From the NCBI GenBank assembly GCA_015852425.1, contig JAAAIG010000846.1, positions 1 to 16,415 of the forward strand: a DNA stretch of 16,415 nt, read 5' to 3'. Both the position numbers and the translations under genes were made by a program. Source of the stretch: Gryganskiella cystojenkinii (taxonomy: Eukaryota > Mortierellomycota > Mortierellomycetes > Mortierellales > Mortierellaceae). The notes under the pieces are model-generated. The model did not search any database. It saw only the letters and a list, made by a program, of their open reading frames with translations, and was not told the DNA's origin. The first letter of the stretch is position 1; each line of letters opens with the position of its first letter. Shown here one piece after another: positions 8,877-16,415 of the stretch.

Positions 8877-9573
8877 TCGCTTACCCTCTTTCTCTCTCAC
8901 CTACGTTCCCTCACAAGATTGCGTCTGCAGTTTGGTCAATGGTCAATGGTTAAGATTTCCTTTATTTCATTGAAAACTTGCAATTGAAAAAGAGGGATGA
9001 ACGATAAACACTGAAGAAAAAGGATGAGTGCTGTGTAAACAACATGAAATGAAAAGAAGGGAGGCGTATAAGAGTGATCCTGACAATAGATGAGATTCTC
9101 TCTTGGACAATGGTCATTTGCCAGCCTCCCAGCGCTGCAGGCGAACAGAGATCGAAGGCCAATATCTTGAGGTTCTATACATCGTTTGTTTCCGTGGAAA
9201 AAAAATTCGAGGACAACGGTTGCAAATAAACTGCATGGAAGGAGAAGGTCCGAGGGGAATATGTTCAAACCAATATCCTGAGCTTAGTTCCACGTCCTAG
9301 CTTTTAAAAAAAGGTTCATTCGCTTTTTGCCCACCGTGTGGAAAGACGACAAACGGAAGATAACGACTTGCGACGGGACTGCATGAAAAAATAGGACTAG
9401 GCAGGCTGACGTGTATATTGCAGATGGAGAGGAATGTGCGATGAACAACAACGAGGCGCAAAGAGTAAAGGAGACAAGGCGATTGCAGCAAGGAAAGCAA
9501 AAGGGTTGGAAGGCATATACAGAAAGCTAGACAGACGGTGTGAAAAAAAGTACAGGCTTGAAAAAAATATTTT

Positions 9574-9591
9574 GTGTGCGTGTGTGTGTGT
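9574..9591 (+). repeat. (GT)n microsatellite in the endosulfine 3' UTR
   Basis: GT repeat with one C interruption, starting six bases beyond the endosulfine stop codon. On the transcript strand it reads (CA)n, so it lies in the 3' UTR. Confidence 0.85.
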
Positions 9592-9596
9592 TTGAT

Positions 9597-10268
9597 TTAG
9601 AGAGTGTGTTGTTCACTCCCCGTGTTGCCTTGAATGGTCATGTTGGCGAGTGAACCTCGACGGGCAGGGACGGATCCATATACGGGGTTGACTGGAATCG
9701 AGTGAGGGATATTCTCTGGCTGAGGATGCTCCGATCCAACGGTTGTATCCTTCTTGCCGGCCATTGAGAGCGCATAATCGCCTGAATCGAAATATTTGCG
9801 CTGATTTGGAAAGAGAAAAAAAATTGTGAGATTCCTCGCTTTGTTTTTGGTTGTTTTTTTTTTTTTGGTTTTTTGGTTTTTTCATTGATGGTGTTGGTCC
9901 AAAGGACAGGATATCGATTGCAACTCATTTGGGTGCCGAGGTATCGGGCTGAAGGAAGTGGATAGGGTGTATTTGATCCATCTTCATTGAAGAAATGAAA
10001 CCGACTGTGCAATCGACCCGGAAGTGCCAAAAAAAAGCCTTTGCTTTCTTTCCCTCTCTACCACAAAATTGCCATCAAAAAGTTCATTTTACGCAATATC
10101 TGGAACTCGGATTTGTGTGTGATCTATTACCTGTTGACCAAGAAGGCCCTTTGAGAAGGAAGGAAGACTGCCGTACTTGCCCTGCAATTTGGCCACTTGT
10201 TCCGCCATCGTAGCCTCCATGGTGCTGTTACTGCCGACTCCCAAATGTTGGTCTCGTTGGCTTTGCAT
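9597..10268 (-). CDS. IGO1: Endosulfine / Igo-family PP2A-B55 inhibitor (two exons)
   Basis: On the - strand, exons 10268-10131 and 9800-9597 encode 113 aa; the 330-nt intron is gtaata...tcag and falls between codons. After phosphorylation by Greatwall (Rim15 in yeast), the family inhibits PP2A-B55 and promotes quiescence or mitotic entry. The diagnostic block RKYFDSGDYAL opens exon 2; Ser52 is the expected Greatwall/Rim15 target. GKYGSLPS in exon 1 matches the family's GKLPS element, and HPQPENIPHS follows as in fungal homologues. ARRGSLAN near the C terminus (Ser96) is a consensus PKA site, matching the PKA site placed there in animal ENSA. The start is the first ATG after an in-frame stop at 10344-10346; Met17 is an alternative. 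If an upstream splice is used the N terminus is longer (see the candidate exon at 11179-11210). Confidence 0.85.
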
Positions 10269-10292
10269 GAGGAACTTTTGGTGGGGCTTACG

Positions 10293-10309
10293 AAGAGAGA
10301 GAGAGAGAG
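10293..10309 (+). repeat. (GA)n tract, a pyrimidine run on the endosulfine strand
   Basis: On the - strand this is a (TC)n run placed just before a TAAG acceptor-like site at 10287-10290, so it could be the polypyrimidine tract of a leader intron. It may equally be a promoter tract. The wider 10290-10900 interval is strongly purine-biased on the + strand. Confidence 0.7.
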
Positions 10310-10346
10310 GTGGTGGGAGGAGAGAAGTTAGGAAAGAGTAGGACTA

Positions 10347-11178
10347 GGAGGAAGAGGAGAAGTGTCTGTGGGGTGTTTTTAAGGGATGATATGATCGAGG
10401 GGTAAAGAAAGAAGGAAGGTTGGTTTTTTCCCTCTGTTGCAACTGTTACTGATTTGCGGAGGAAGGATGATGAGGAGGGGGGATGAGTAAGGGGTTACAA
10501 AGTGTCGAGAGTTTCTTTGTTGTTTGTGGAGGTGGAGTTCTTGGTGGTTCGAGCAAACTGATATGCCTTTTTTTTTACTTTTTTTTAAACGAGAGATAGC
10601 AAGGATGGAGAGAATAAGAGGAAAAAATAAATGGTAGAACGTGGGATTGAAGAGAGGATGACAAGAAAGAAAGAAGGAGTGCGTGCGAGAATGGGTCGAG
10701 GATGGAATGGATTGTCAGTCCTGTCCGTGTTTGTCTGTTCTATCTGAGTGGGCACAGGAGGGATAGATTGAATAAAAGAGAGTGTTGCTGAAAACGGTCG
10801 TTATGAGTGGGCTGACTGAGTTGTTCAATGGTTGGTTGGGTTCGTAAAAGAAGAAAGAGCGGAAAAAGGGCGTCGGTGTGTTTAAAAGAAAGAAATGGTT
10901 AAAGAAGAGAAGAGTGAAAATAAAAGATAGAACGCCTTTTCAAGTTCCCTTTTTGAAGGATGAGGGGAATGAATGGTGGTGTGTCCTTCTTTGTGTTCGG
11001 CAATTTGGTTGTGCGTTTAGCACTGTGTTTGCCAACGGTGCAATGCTCTCACTCGTCCGTGCTTTTTTCTTTAGGCGCAATGACCAAATTCTTGAATGAT
11101 TCAAAAAGAGTATTCTGTGGGGTAGGAGATCACCAATAAGGGACTCCAAGCCTGTTTTTTTTTTTTTTTTTGGCTAAC
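10347..11178 (-). promoter_or_regulatory. Endosulfine upstream region, or a long leader intron
   Basis: There is no credible gene. The + strand is purine-rich with many GA/AAG runs and two T tracts (near 10568-10587 and 11155-11171). If the candidate exon at 11179-11210 is real, most of this is an 892-nt intron; otherwise it is promoter. Transcript data would tell which. Confidence 0.35.
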
Positions 11179-11210
11179 CTTGATGATGCCTGGAGGGGTA
11201 CCACCGTGGC
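11179..11210 (-). other. Candidate 32-nt upstream exon of the endosulfine gene
   Basis: On the - strand the segment lies between a strong acceptor (ttctttctttcag) and a GTTAGC donor. In one frame it reads HGGTPPGIIK and ends exactly between codons. An acceptor at 10287-10288 would continue in phase as PHQKFLMQSQRD into the endosulfine exon. It needs one base from a further upstream exon that I could not identify, so it may be 5' UTR instead. Family homology does not help because Igo N termini vary. Confidence 0.3.
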
Positions 11211-11721
11211 CTGAAAGAAAGAAGTTAGGTTTTGTGAGACATCCCAAAAGGTCAGTTCTAACAGCTGACCAAAAGACCTACCAGGGGCTTGTTTTCATTT
11301 TGTGTTTTGAGGGTTGTTGTAAAGGTTTTCTTAGCAGTCCTGGATCACGGCGACTGTGGACCCTGAAAGATTTTGAAAGGCAGTTTTGATAGGGTGGAGT
11401 TCTCTAACTCTGGACCCTAGCTGCACCTCTTTGCTCTTTTGCATTGTTGGAAAGGAAGCCAAAGAATAAACGTGACCAGTCCAAGCGAATCTCTTTATTG
11501 ATTGAACCTGTTTCATTTTTTTGGGCGAAAGACAAGAAAAAGAAGAAATCAACAAAACAAAACAAAAACAAAAAGGCACAAAAAAAACGGCCACCTCGTA
11601 TGGTGCCGTGGAAGGGAGGACTGAGGAGAAGCGAAGGTATATTCAGAGATACATCGACCGATTACTCAGCTATATGAGGAATGTCAGTGTACGGAGGTCT
11701 AGGTTGCTCGTGAGGGCATAT
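11211..11721. other. Intergenic region upstream of endosulfine, downstream of the WSC gene
   Basis: About 510 bases between the WSC gene's stop and the candidate leader exon. Purine-rich and A-rich stretches occur on the + strand (11530-11590). Short frames here encode Lys-rich or hydrophobic low-complexity peptides without recognisable domains. This should hold the distal promoter of the endosulfine gene and the WSC 3' UTR. Confidence 0.4.
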
Positions 11722-13241
11722 TTATTCTTGTGCATATCCGCTTGCTGAAGAATCGACGGAACCACGTTGGACGCTGCGATCCTGCAAGGAGTGGTGATCG
11801 TAGTGTTGTCGCACTGATCCCATCGATCGGACCGAAGGTCTCGAAAGTGATCGATCTCCGCCATCTTCCTCGTTCTGCTGGAGTGCATGTGGACCTCTGA
11901 AAGCAGGCGGAGGGGACGACAACGGCTCTTTGTAATTAAGATGATTTGAGTCGAGTTGAAGAGGTGGTGGAAGGAAAGAGGGTTGATAAGGACCGCCACC
12001 GCCGCCTCCGCCTCGAGGCAAACTATTGTAACGAGAGACAGTCACTGGAAGTGGTGGGGGTGGATAACTCGGTTGTTGCATATGCATTGCCACTCCCTGT
12101 CGAGGATGCAGGACCGGTGGAGGGAGGAAATGAGCATTGGTCGGAGGCGAGGGAATGTGATGATGATGATGAACACTTGGGTTGCGATAGAGCAGGGAAG
12201 ATCGAGTGTAATCATGACCCTCGAGTTCATCATCGTTCGAGGTATGAACAAGTGAAGATGGCAACAGCATGTTCTCGGACCAGACGGCTTGGGCTAGACG
12301 CTGACGACGGCGCTTGCTAAATACTACGGCAACCGCAAACAGGATTCCAAACGCAATCACCGCCATGACACTTGCGGCTACTGTGCCGGCACTTGTGCTC
12401 CCCGATCTCGATCCAATGTCATCTACAAAAGTCAAAACGTAGGAGAAAGGGACTACAGGCGGTTAGTAAGCTGATTAGTGATATTTACCGTCCCTATTTC
12501 TATTTTTTCTTTTTCATATATTTGAGAGGAAGTGTCAGCCTTGCTTTTAAAGTGCATAATAGCGCTTTTTAACACGAAGGTCTCCTTTCTTCTACTGAGT
12601 ATGTCTATGCAACCATCATGACTACCTTCGGCGGATGCACTTCCAGTGGTGGCTTTCTTATCTCCTCCACCACCAGCACTACTCTCTCTCTTCTTTTCTC
12701 TGGCGTCGTGGTCATGAGAGACGATAGACGAGGTTGGTCCTGGAGGTGGTAACGTACCAGGATTATTGGCGTTCAGGGCTTTGCCTCCATTCACGACCTC
12801 GTTACCGCTGCCGACACTGCTACTACTATTGCTGCTGCCGCTAGTCGATCCGGTCGACAACGGTGGCGCTCCTGCAGAGCCTCCGATTAACAGCACGTTT
12901 GCAAGTCCTGGACTCGACGTTCCTCCACACTTCTCGAATGGGTATCCCATGCAGGGCTTATCGCATTTACTGTCATCGACCTTGTTGGGGGCTAAGGGTG
13001 CCTGGTTGGAGCAACGGCAGGTCGATCCGTCTGAGGTTATTGCGTAAGCAGCACCATTGCTCTTGCAAAAGTTTGTACAGGCTCCCTGAGACATGTATAT
13101 ATCCTGATACGACTTTGCGTCCCCGCCGACATTGCTGTCGGGTTCATTTCCGAAGCAACCAACAGCGATCTGACCATGGACGAGTTGGCCGGCCCAGAGA
13201 ATCGTGATTGTGGCGAGAAATGGGATGAATAACTGCCTCAT
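11722..13241 (-). CDS. WSC-domain single-pass membrane protein (two exons)
   Basis: On the - strand, exons 13241-12626 and 12422-11722 encode 438 aa; the 203-nt intron is gtagtc...gtag. In order: a signal peptide (residues 1-23), one WSC domain with the canonical eight cysteines (29, 55, 59, 75, 77, 93, 97, 105) and its YPFEKCGG end, a Ser/Thr/Asn/Gly-rich stalk to about 205, a transmembrane helix at about 219-240, a KRRRQR stop-transfer, then a cytoplasmic tail of about 195 aa rich in Pro, His and Ser. Yeast Wsc1-3 share this layout and signal wall stress to Rho1; WSC domains also occur in other carbohydrate-binding surface proteins, so a sensor role is likely but inferred. The tail has HHHHH, PPPP and Gly7 runs. 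I did not see the C-terminal motif of yeast Wsc1. The stop lies inside an AATAAA. Confidence 0.9.
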
Positions 13242-14271
13242 GACTGGCAGCGAATGAAGTGTTGTTACTCAGGCACTGAGGTTGTACGAATAAGCAGTGA
13301 CCCCAAAAAACTAGGATCGTTGTCGTGGATTGGCAGGGTGCAATGAAACCTCTGCTTGTGGATGGTCAACAGACTGCAGAGAGGGCAGTTGTCAGATGTC
13401 AGTCAGAGGGGGATAGTAGCTGTTAAAGATGAGTTTACACGATGTTTGAAATGAAATCAACAAGTTGGAGAAAGGAGAATATAATCGACTGGCGAATGAA
13501 GGATGAAATAAAGGGACACATGGCAGGAGATTGCCAATGTATCTTGATATGACAAATATTAAATAAGATAAAAAAAGAGGCCAATCTTGGAAGGGATGAG
13601 AAGGGATAGAGTAAAACTAGGATTGGTATTCTACAAATCGATATTCGTTGCCTTTACACCGTTCGAGATTTGAGTGCTGCTCTCCGGATGAAACGGGAAT
13701 GGAACAAGCTCCGTTGACCATTGCCAGCAGAGCCAGGTTCTACTGGCCACGCTTGTATTTTTGAGGTTGTTAGTATGTAAGTTTCGAGCACTGAATACCC
13801 CTATAAGTTGCTCTTCTGGTTGCCGGATAAAAGACAGGGAGCCTGCATCTCGACGCGCTCTTACAAAGACCGTAGATCGAAGGCACAGCCACAACCTTAT
13901 GATGTCTGTGTACGTAGATCAGCTGCACGTGAGGGACCTGGAAAAATATTCGAAAGTTGAAATCAAAGAGGGTCGCAGTAATCACACACGAAGAGCAGAC
14001 CTTGTGCGCTAGTCTATTCCTATTTTGCATTTGAAAGGGGTTGCACCAATCCCCCGCTCTCTTCATCCATTCCTTTCCATCCCAGCCCAACATCACTGCT
14101 TCTCCTCTCTCCTCTTTAATAATTTGTCAGTTGCCATCGCTACCAGCTTTTCTGTCCTGTCCTCTTCCATCCCGACTTAATCTCGTTTCGCACAACAAAC
14201 CAGGAACCGGAACCCGGAACCCAAGCTAGTCCAACCAACCAACCAACGACGTCATAATAATAGACTCTAAA
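13242..14271. promoter_or_regulatory. Divergent upstream region shared by the WSC and SCAMP genes
   Basis: About 1 kb separates two start codons that point away from each other. CCAAT pentamers occur at 13329-13333 (ATTGG on +, about 90 nt upstream of the WSC ATG) and at 14046-14050 (about 220 nt upstream of the SCAMP ATG), with further copies near 13534 and 13581. The SCAMP leader has pyrimidine-rich stretches (14090-14170) and a (CCAA)n run near 14233-14248. No convincing third gene is present; open frames in the interval lack domains. Confidence 0.5.
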
Positions 14272-16199
14272 ATGTCGAACCCTTTCGAACACGCAGATTA
14301 CAGCTCGACAAATCCCTTTGAAGACGCGAACCAGATTCAGGCCGATGTGCCCTTGCATTCTACAGCAAAATCCGAGGTCGAGCAGGAATACACCTCTTAT
14401 ACGCAATACGGCAATGACCAGTTCCAAACCTCGACCGGCACCTCATCAACACAAGCAGCGGCCGAGGACCCCAAGCTCGCTGCCAAGGCTGCAGAGTTGA
14501 AGCGTCGTGAAGAAGAACTTGCGGCAAGAGAACAGGAAATCCAAGCCGCTCAGGCCGAGGCGGATCGTGTCCGTACCCAGGGCAAGAACAATTTCCCAAA
14601 GTTCTACCCCCTCATCTACATGTACGTCTTAATTTTTTGCAATGCATTATGCCGGTGCTGATGGTTCGAAGAGAGTGCTGTTGTTGAAGTTGGATGAATT
14701 AGAGTCCTTCTTTTCTTCAGACTCAGGCTCTCGAATTTTTCTTCTCATTCGCGTGGGTTGTGTCTCGCTATTTACTTTGTTGCGCCTGGGAAAAGGCAAA
14801 AAAATGAACCAACAAAAGAAACAACAGACAGGGTTCGGAGAAAGCATCGGCGGTGGACCCTGACCAACAGCATCAACCACCAAAGATAAAATGGCTCAAA
14901 TTGACTAACGATTTCCTTGTCCTTTTTTTTTTCTTACAAGGTCCATCCCCGCTGAGATTCCAAAAGCACATCAGGCCACTGTTCGAATGTTGTACAATCT
15001 CTGGCTGGCTCTTCTTGTCACCTTGGGTCTCAACTTTTTGGCCTGTATGTTGATGTTGATTGCGGGTCTTCCCAACGGTGGTGCAGATTTAGGCGCCTCA
15101 CTCGGATACTGCTTCACGATCACGGCGGCCTCGTTCTTGCTGTGGTACCGCCCTGTCTATAATGCCTTCATGAAGGAGATGTCGATGTACTACTGTAAGT
15201 TTTTGTTTCTAAAAAAAACGTTGTAAAAGGAGGCAAGATAGGAACGTGTTGGTCTGGGGATGAGGGGGTTGCATCGTAGGGGCTTTTTCTACGCAATCCA
15301 AATTAACGAATATCTATTTTTTATCGCTTTAAAATATTAGACTTCTACTTCATCTTCAATGGCTTTCATATTGCCTTCTCATTCTACATGGCTCTTGGAT
15401 TCACCTCCACGTATGTTTGCTTTCTCACCTGAATATACTCTGGAGATAACGAAAAAGAACAGGATTAAACGAAAAAGCTGGACTACGTGGCGTCAGAGGA
15501 CAATATAGAGAGAACAAGGAGACTCGATCTCAAAAAGACGAATACTCCATCCTGCAAGGCGAATCATTAATCTTTGGATGATAACACCGCTGGACTTCAG
15601 GGATCAAAGGGGTAACAGAGAATCAGGATATACGGATTGCCTCAGCTTTGAGTCGTCAAGGACGCGGTGGAAACAAGAGAAAAAAAAAGCGGGAAATAGG
15701 TCTTTTGCTGTGTGCAAGCAAGAGAAGAGGCACGTGGCAGGTATCTTTTTTCTAATTTTAACCCGCAACTGACAACGTTTATTTTATTTTTTTATTTGCG
15801 TCATTGCTAAGTGGATCTGCTGGTTTGATCAACATGATCCAAGTCTTTAACGGGAAACACATCTTTGCCGGTGTCCTTTGTGTCTTCTCGACCGCCCTCT
15901 GGTTCGTTCAGGGATGCGGATGCCTTTTCTTTTACCGGTATGTCAACTTGGAGTAGCGGAATGCCTTTTTTTAAAGTCAGTGAGACTAGATGGTTATCCT
16001 TCGGTGAAGATTGACTGACAGCCTTTTTTCCCCCCTTTGTTTTGCTCTGCTACCGCCGTTTAATAGTAAGGTCCACCAGCACTACCACCAGCAGGGGCAC
16101 ACTTTTGACCAGGCCAAGGCTCAGGTCACTTCGTCTGCTGTCCGAAGTCAAGCTGTTCAGAACGCTGCCTGGTCTGCTGCTACCAGCGGCCGTGTTTAA
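14272..16199 (+). CDS. SCAMP: Secretory carrier-associated membrane protein (five exons)
   Basis: Exons 14272-14621, 14941-15194, 15341-15410, 15812-15937 and 16067-16199 join in phase to 310 aa; all four introns are GT-AG (319, 146, 401, 129 nt). SCAMPs are four-helix proteins of post-Golgi and recycling vesicles acting in endocytosis and exocytosis. The N terminus has two NPF motifs (residues 3-5, 14-16), which bind EH-domain endocytic proteins. A Glu/Ala/Arg-rich coiled coil (about 65-103) follows, then the pre-membrane YPLIYMSIPAEIP. Helices lie near 135-159, 168-185, 203-225 and 242-266. Between helices 2 and 3 is WYRPVYNAF (185-193), the SCAMP 'E peptide', here preceded by Leu where animals have Cys. 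The tail is 43 aa, Gln/Ala/Ser-rich. The ATG has an A at -3 and immediately precedes the NPF repeats. Confidence 0.95.
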
Positions 16200-16286
16200 A
16201 GTAGTCGACTTTGTTCAGTTCCTGCATCGAAAACAAAACTTGAGACCAACCGCAATAACATTGACATATATCCATCCCCACTCAGA

Positions 16287-16292
16287 AATAAA
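16287..16292 (+). terminator. AATAAA poly(A) signal for SCAMP
   Basis: A consensus hexamer about 88 nt after the SCAMP stop codon and the first one downstream of it. Confidence 0.5.
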
Positions 16293-16354
16293 AAATGTGC
16301 CTCAAAACTTGTTTGAGCCAAGGATAGGACAGGGCAGGTCTTTGTTCTAGAGGT

Positions 16355-16415
16355 TGTGTGTGTGTATGTGGATGTGTATGTGGATGTGTATGTGGATGTG
16401 TATGTGGATGTGTAT
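16355..16415 (+). repeat. 12-bp minisatellite, runs off the right edge
   Basis: After a short (GT)n run the unit TGTGTATGTGGA repeats about four and a half times without visible error to the last base. Total copy number is unknown because the array is cut by the window. It follows the SCAMP 3' end. Confidence 0.9.

Larger units (their letters stand above)
8340..9596. other. Intergenic region with microsatellites
   Basis: No supportable gene is seen. The part next to 8340 must hold the leader and promoter of the Mpv17-family gene (transcribed leftwards), and the part next to 9596 the 3' UTR of the endosulfine gene. A (TC)n run occupies 8848-8876 and a (GT)n run about 9574-9591. Some open frames occur (for example 8540-8953, +) but have low-complexity Ser/Leu or Lys content and no recognisable domain. 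Confidence 0.5.

Noticed and set aside
8540..8953. 137-codon + strand frame with a hydrophobic, signal-like stretch
   Set aside because: The hydrophobic part is short, much of the frame is the (TC)n run read as Ser/Leu, and there is no homology I recognise.
9103..9300. 65-codon + strand frame in the endosulfine downstream region
   Set aside because: Composition is unremarkable, with no splice or promoter support and no family resemblance.
9638..10030. 130-codon - strand frame overlapping the endosulfine exon
   Set aside because: It reads the endosulfine exon in the wrong frame; the correct frame gives RKYFDSGDYAL.
11331..11748. Short frames on both strands between endosulfine and WSC
   Set aside because: They are Lys-rich from A tracts or Phe/Cys-rich by chance, and none has a credible start context or domain.
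11946..12320. + strand frames across the WSC tail exon
   Set aside because: They are antisense shadows; the - strand frame contains the transmembrane helix and joins to the WSC domain in phase.
13631..14096. - strand frames between WSC and SCAMP
   Set aside because: No domain, overlapping alternatives in several frames, and a position in a shared promoter.
15578..15772. 64-codon frame in the SCAMP third intron
   Set aside because: It lies between well-supported donor and acceptor sites and ends in low-complexity sequence.
1..16415. tRNA, rRNA or CRISPR
   Set aside because: I looked for T-loop GGTTCRANNCC-like boxes, ribosomal cores and regularly spaced repeats by eye and found none; a covariance-model scan would be decisive.

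Overview
The window looks like nuclear DNA of a filamentous, early-diverging fungus; Mortierellomycota or Mucoromycota is my inference. The genes are split by short GT-AG introns (109-401 nt), 3' ends are compact, and the gene set mixes fungal hallmarks (WSC-domain wall sensor-like protein, Igo/endosulfine) with a SCAMP, a family I know as absent from budding yeast. I saw no rRNA, tRNA or CRISPR.

Layout, left to right. (1) 1-2907, + strand: an intronless, uninterrupted transposon ORF, cut by the left edge. It carries the tail of a WRKY/FLYWCH-like finger, a MULE-type DDE transposase core, an AT-hook, a cysteine-protease-like module in USP (C...H...D) order and a C-terminal Cys/His cluster. 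Inverted TAGTGTG-type repeats lie just downstream. (2) 3177-4806, +: a two-exon CPA2-type cation/proton antiporter. (3) 4971-6372, +: a five-exon reading frame that aligns with the N-terminal half of the mRNA-export helicase Dbp5/DDX19 but has lost the diagnostic residues of its ATPase motifs and its second RecA domain. (4) 6373-7245: no convincing gene, only weak coding-like fragments on the - strand. (5) 7246-8339, -: a three-exon Mpv17/PMP22-family membrane protein ending in RDEL. (6) 9597-10268 (perhaps to 11210), -: a two-exon endosulfine/Igo protein with the Greatwall/Rim15 motif and an RRxS site. (7) 11722-13241, -: a two-exon single-pass WSC-domain protein. (8) 14272-16199, +: a five-exon SCAMP, sharing a roughly 1 kb divergent upstream region with the WSC gene. 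(9) The right edge enters a 12-bp minisatellite.

The cellular genes do not form a pathway; they are ordinary neighbours with roles in ion homeostasis, organelle membranes, nutrient/quiescence signalling, wall sensing and vesicle traffic. The two unusual items are the transposase-protease fusion and the catalytically dead, truncated Dbp5-like frame, which still splices in phase across four introns. Exon boundaries were set by hand from GT-AG sites and reading-frame continuity, with no transcript evidence.
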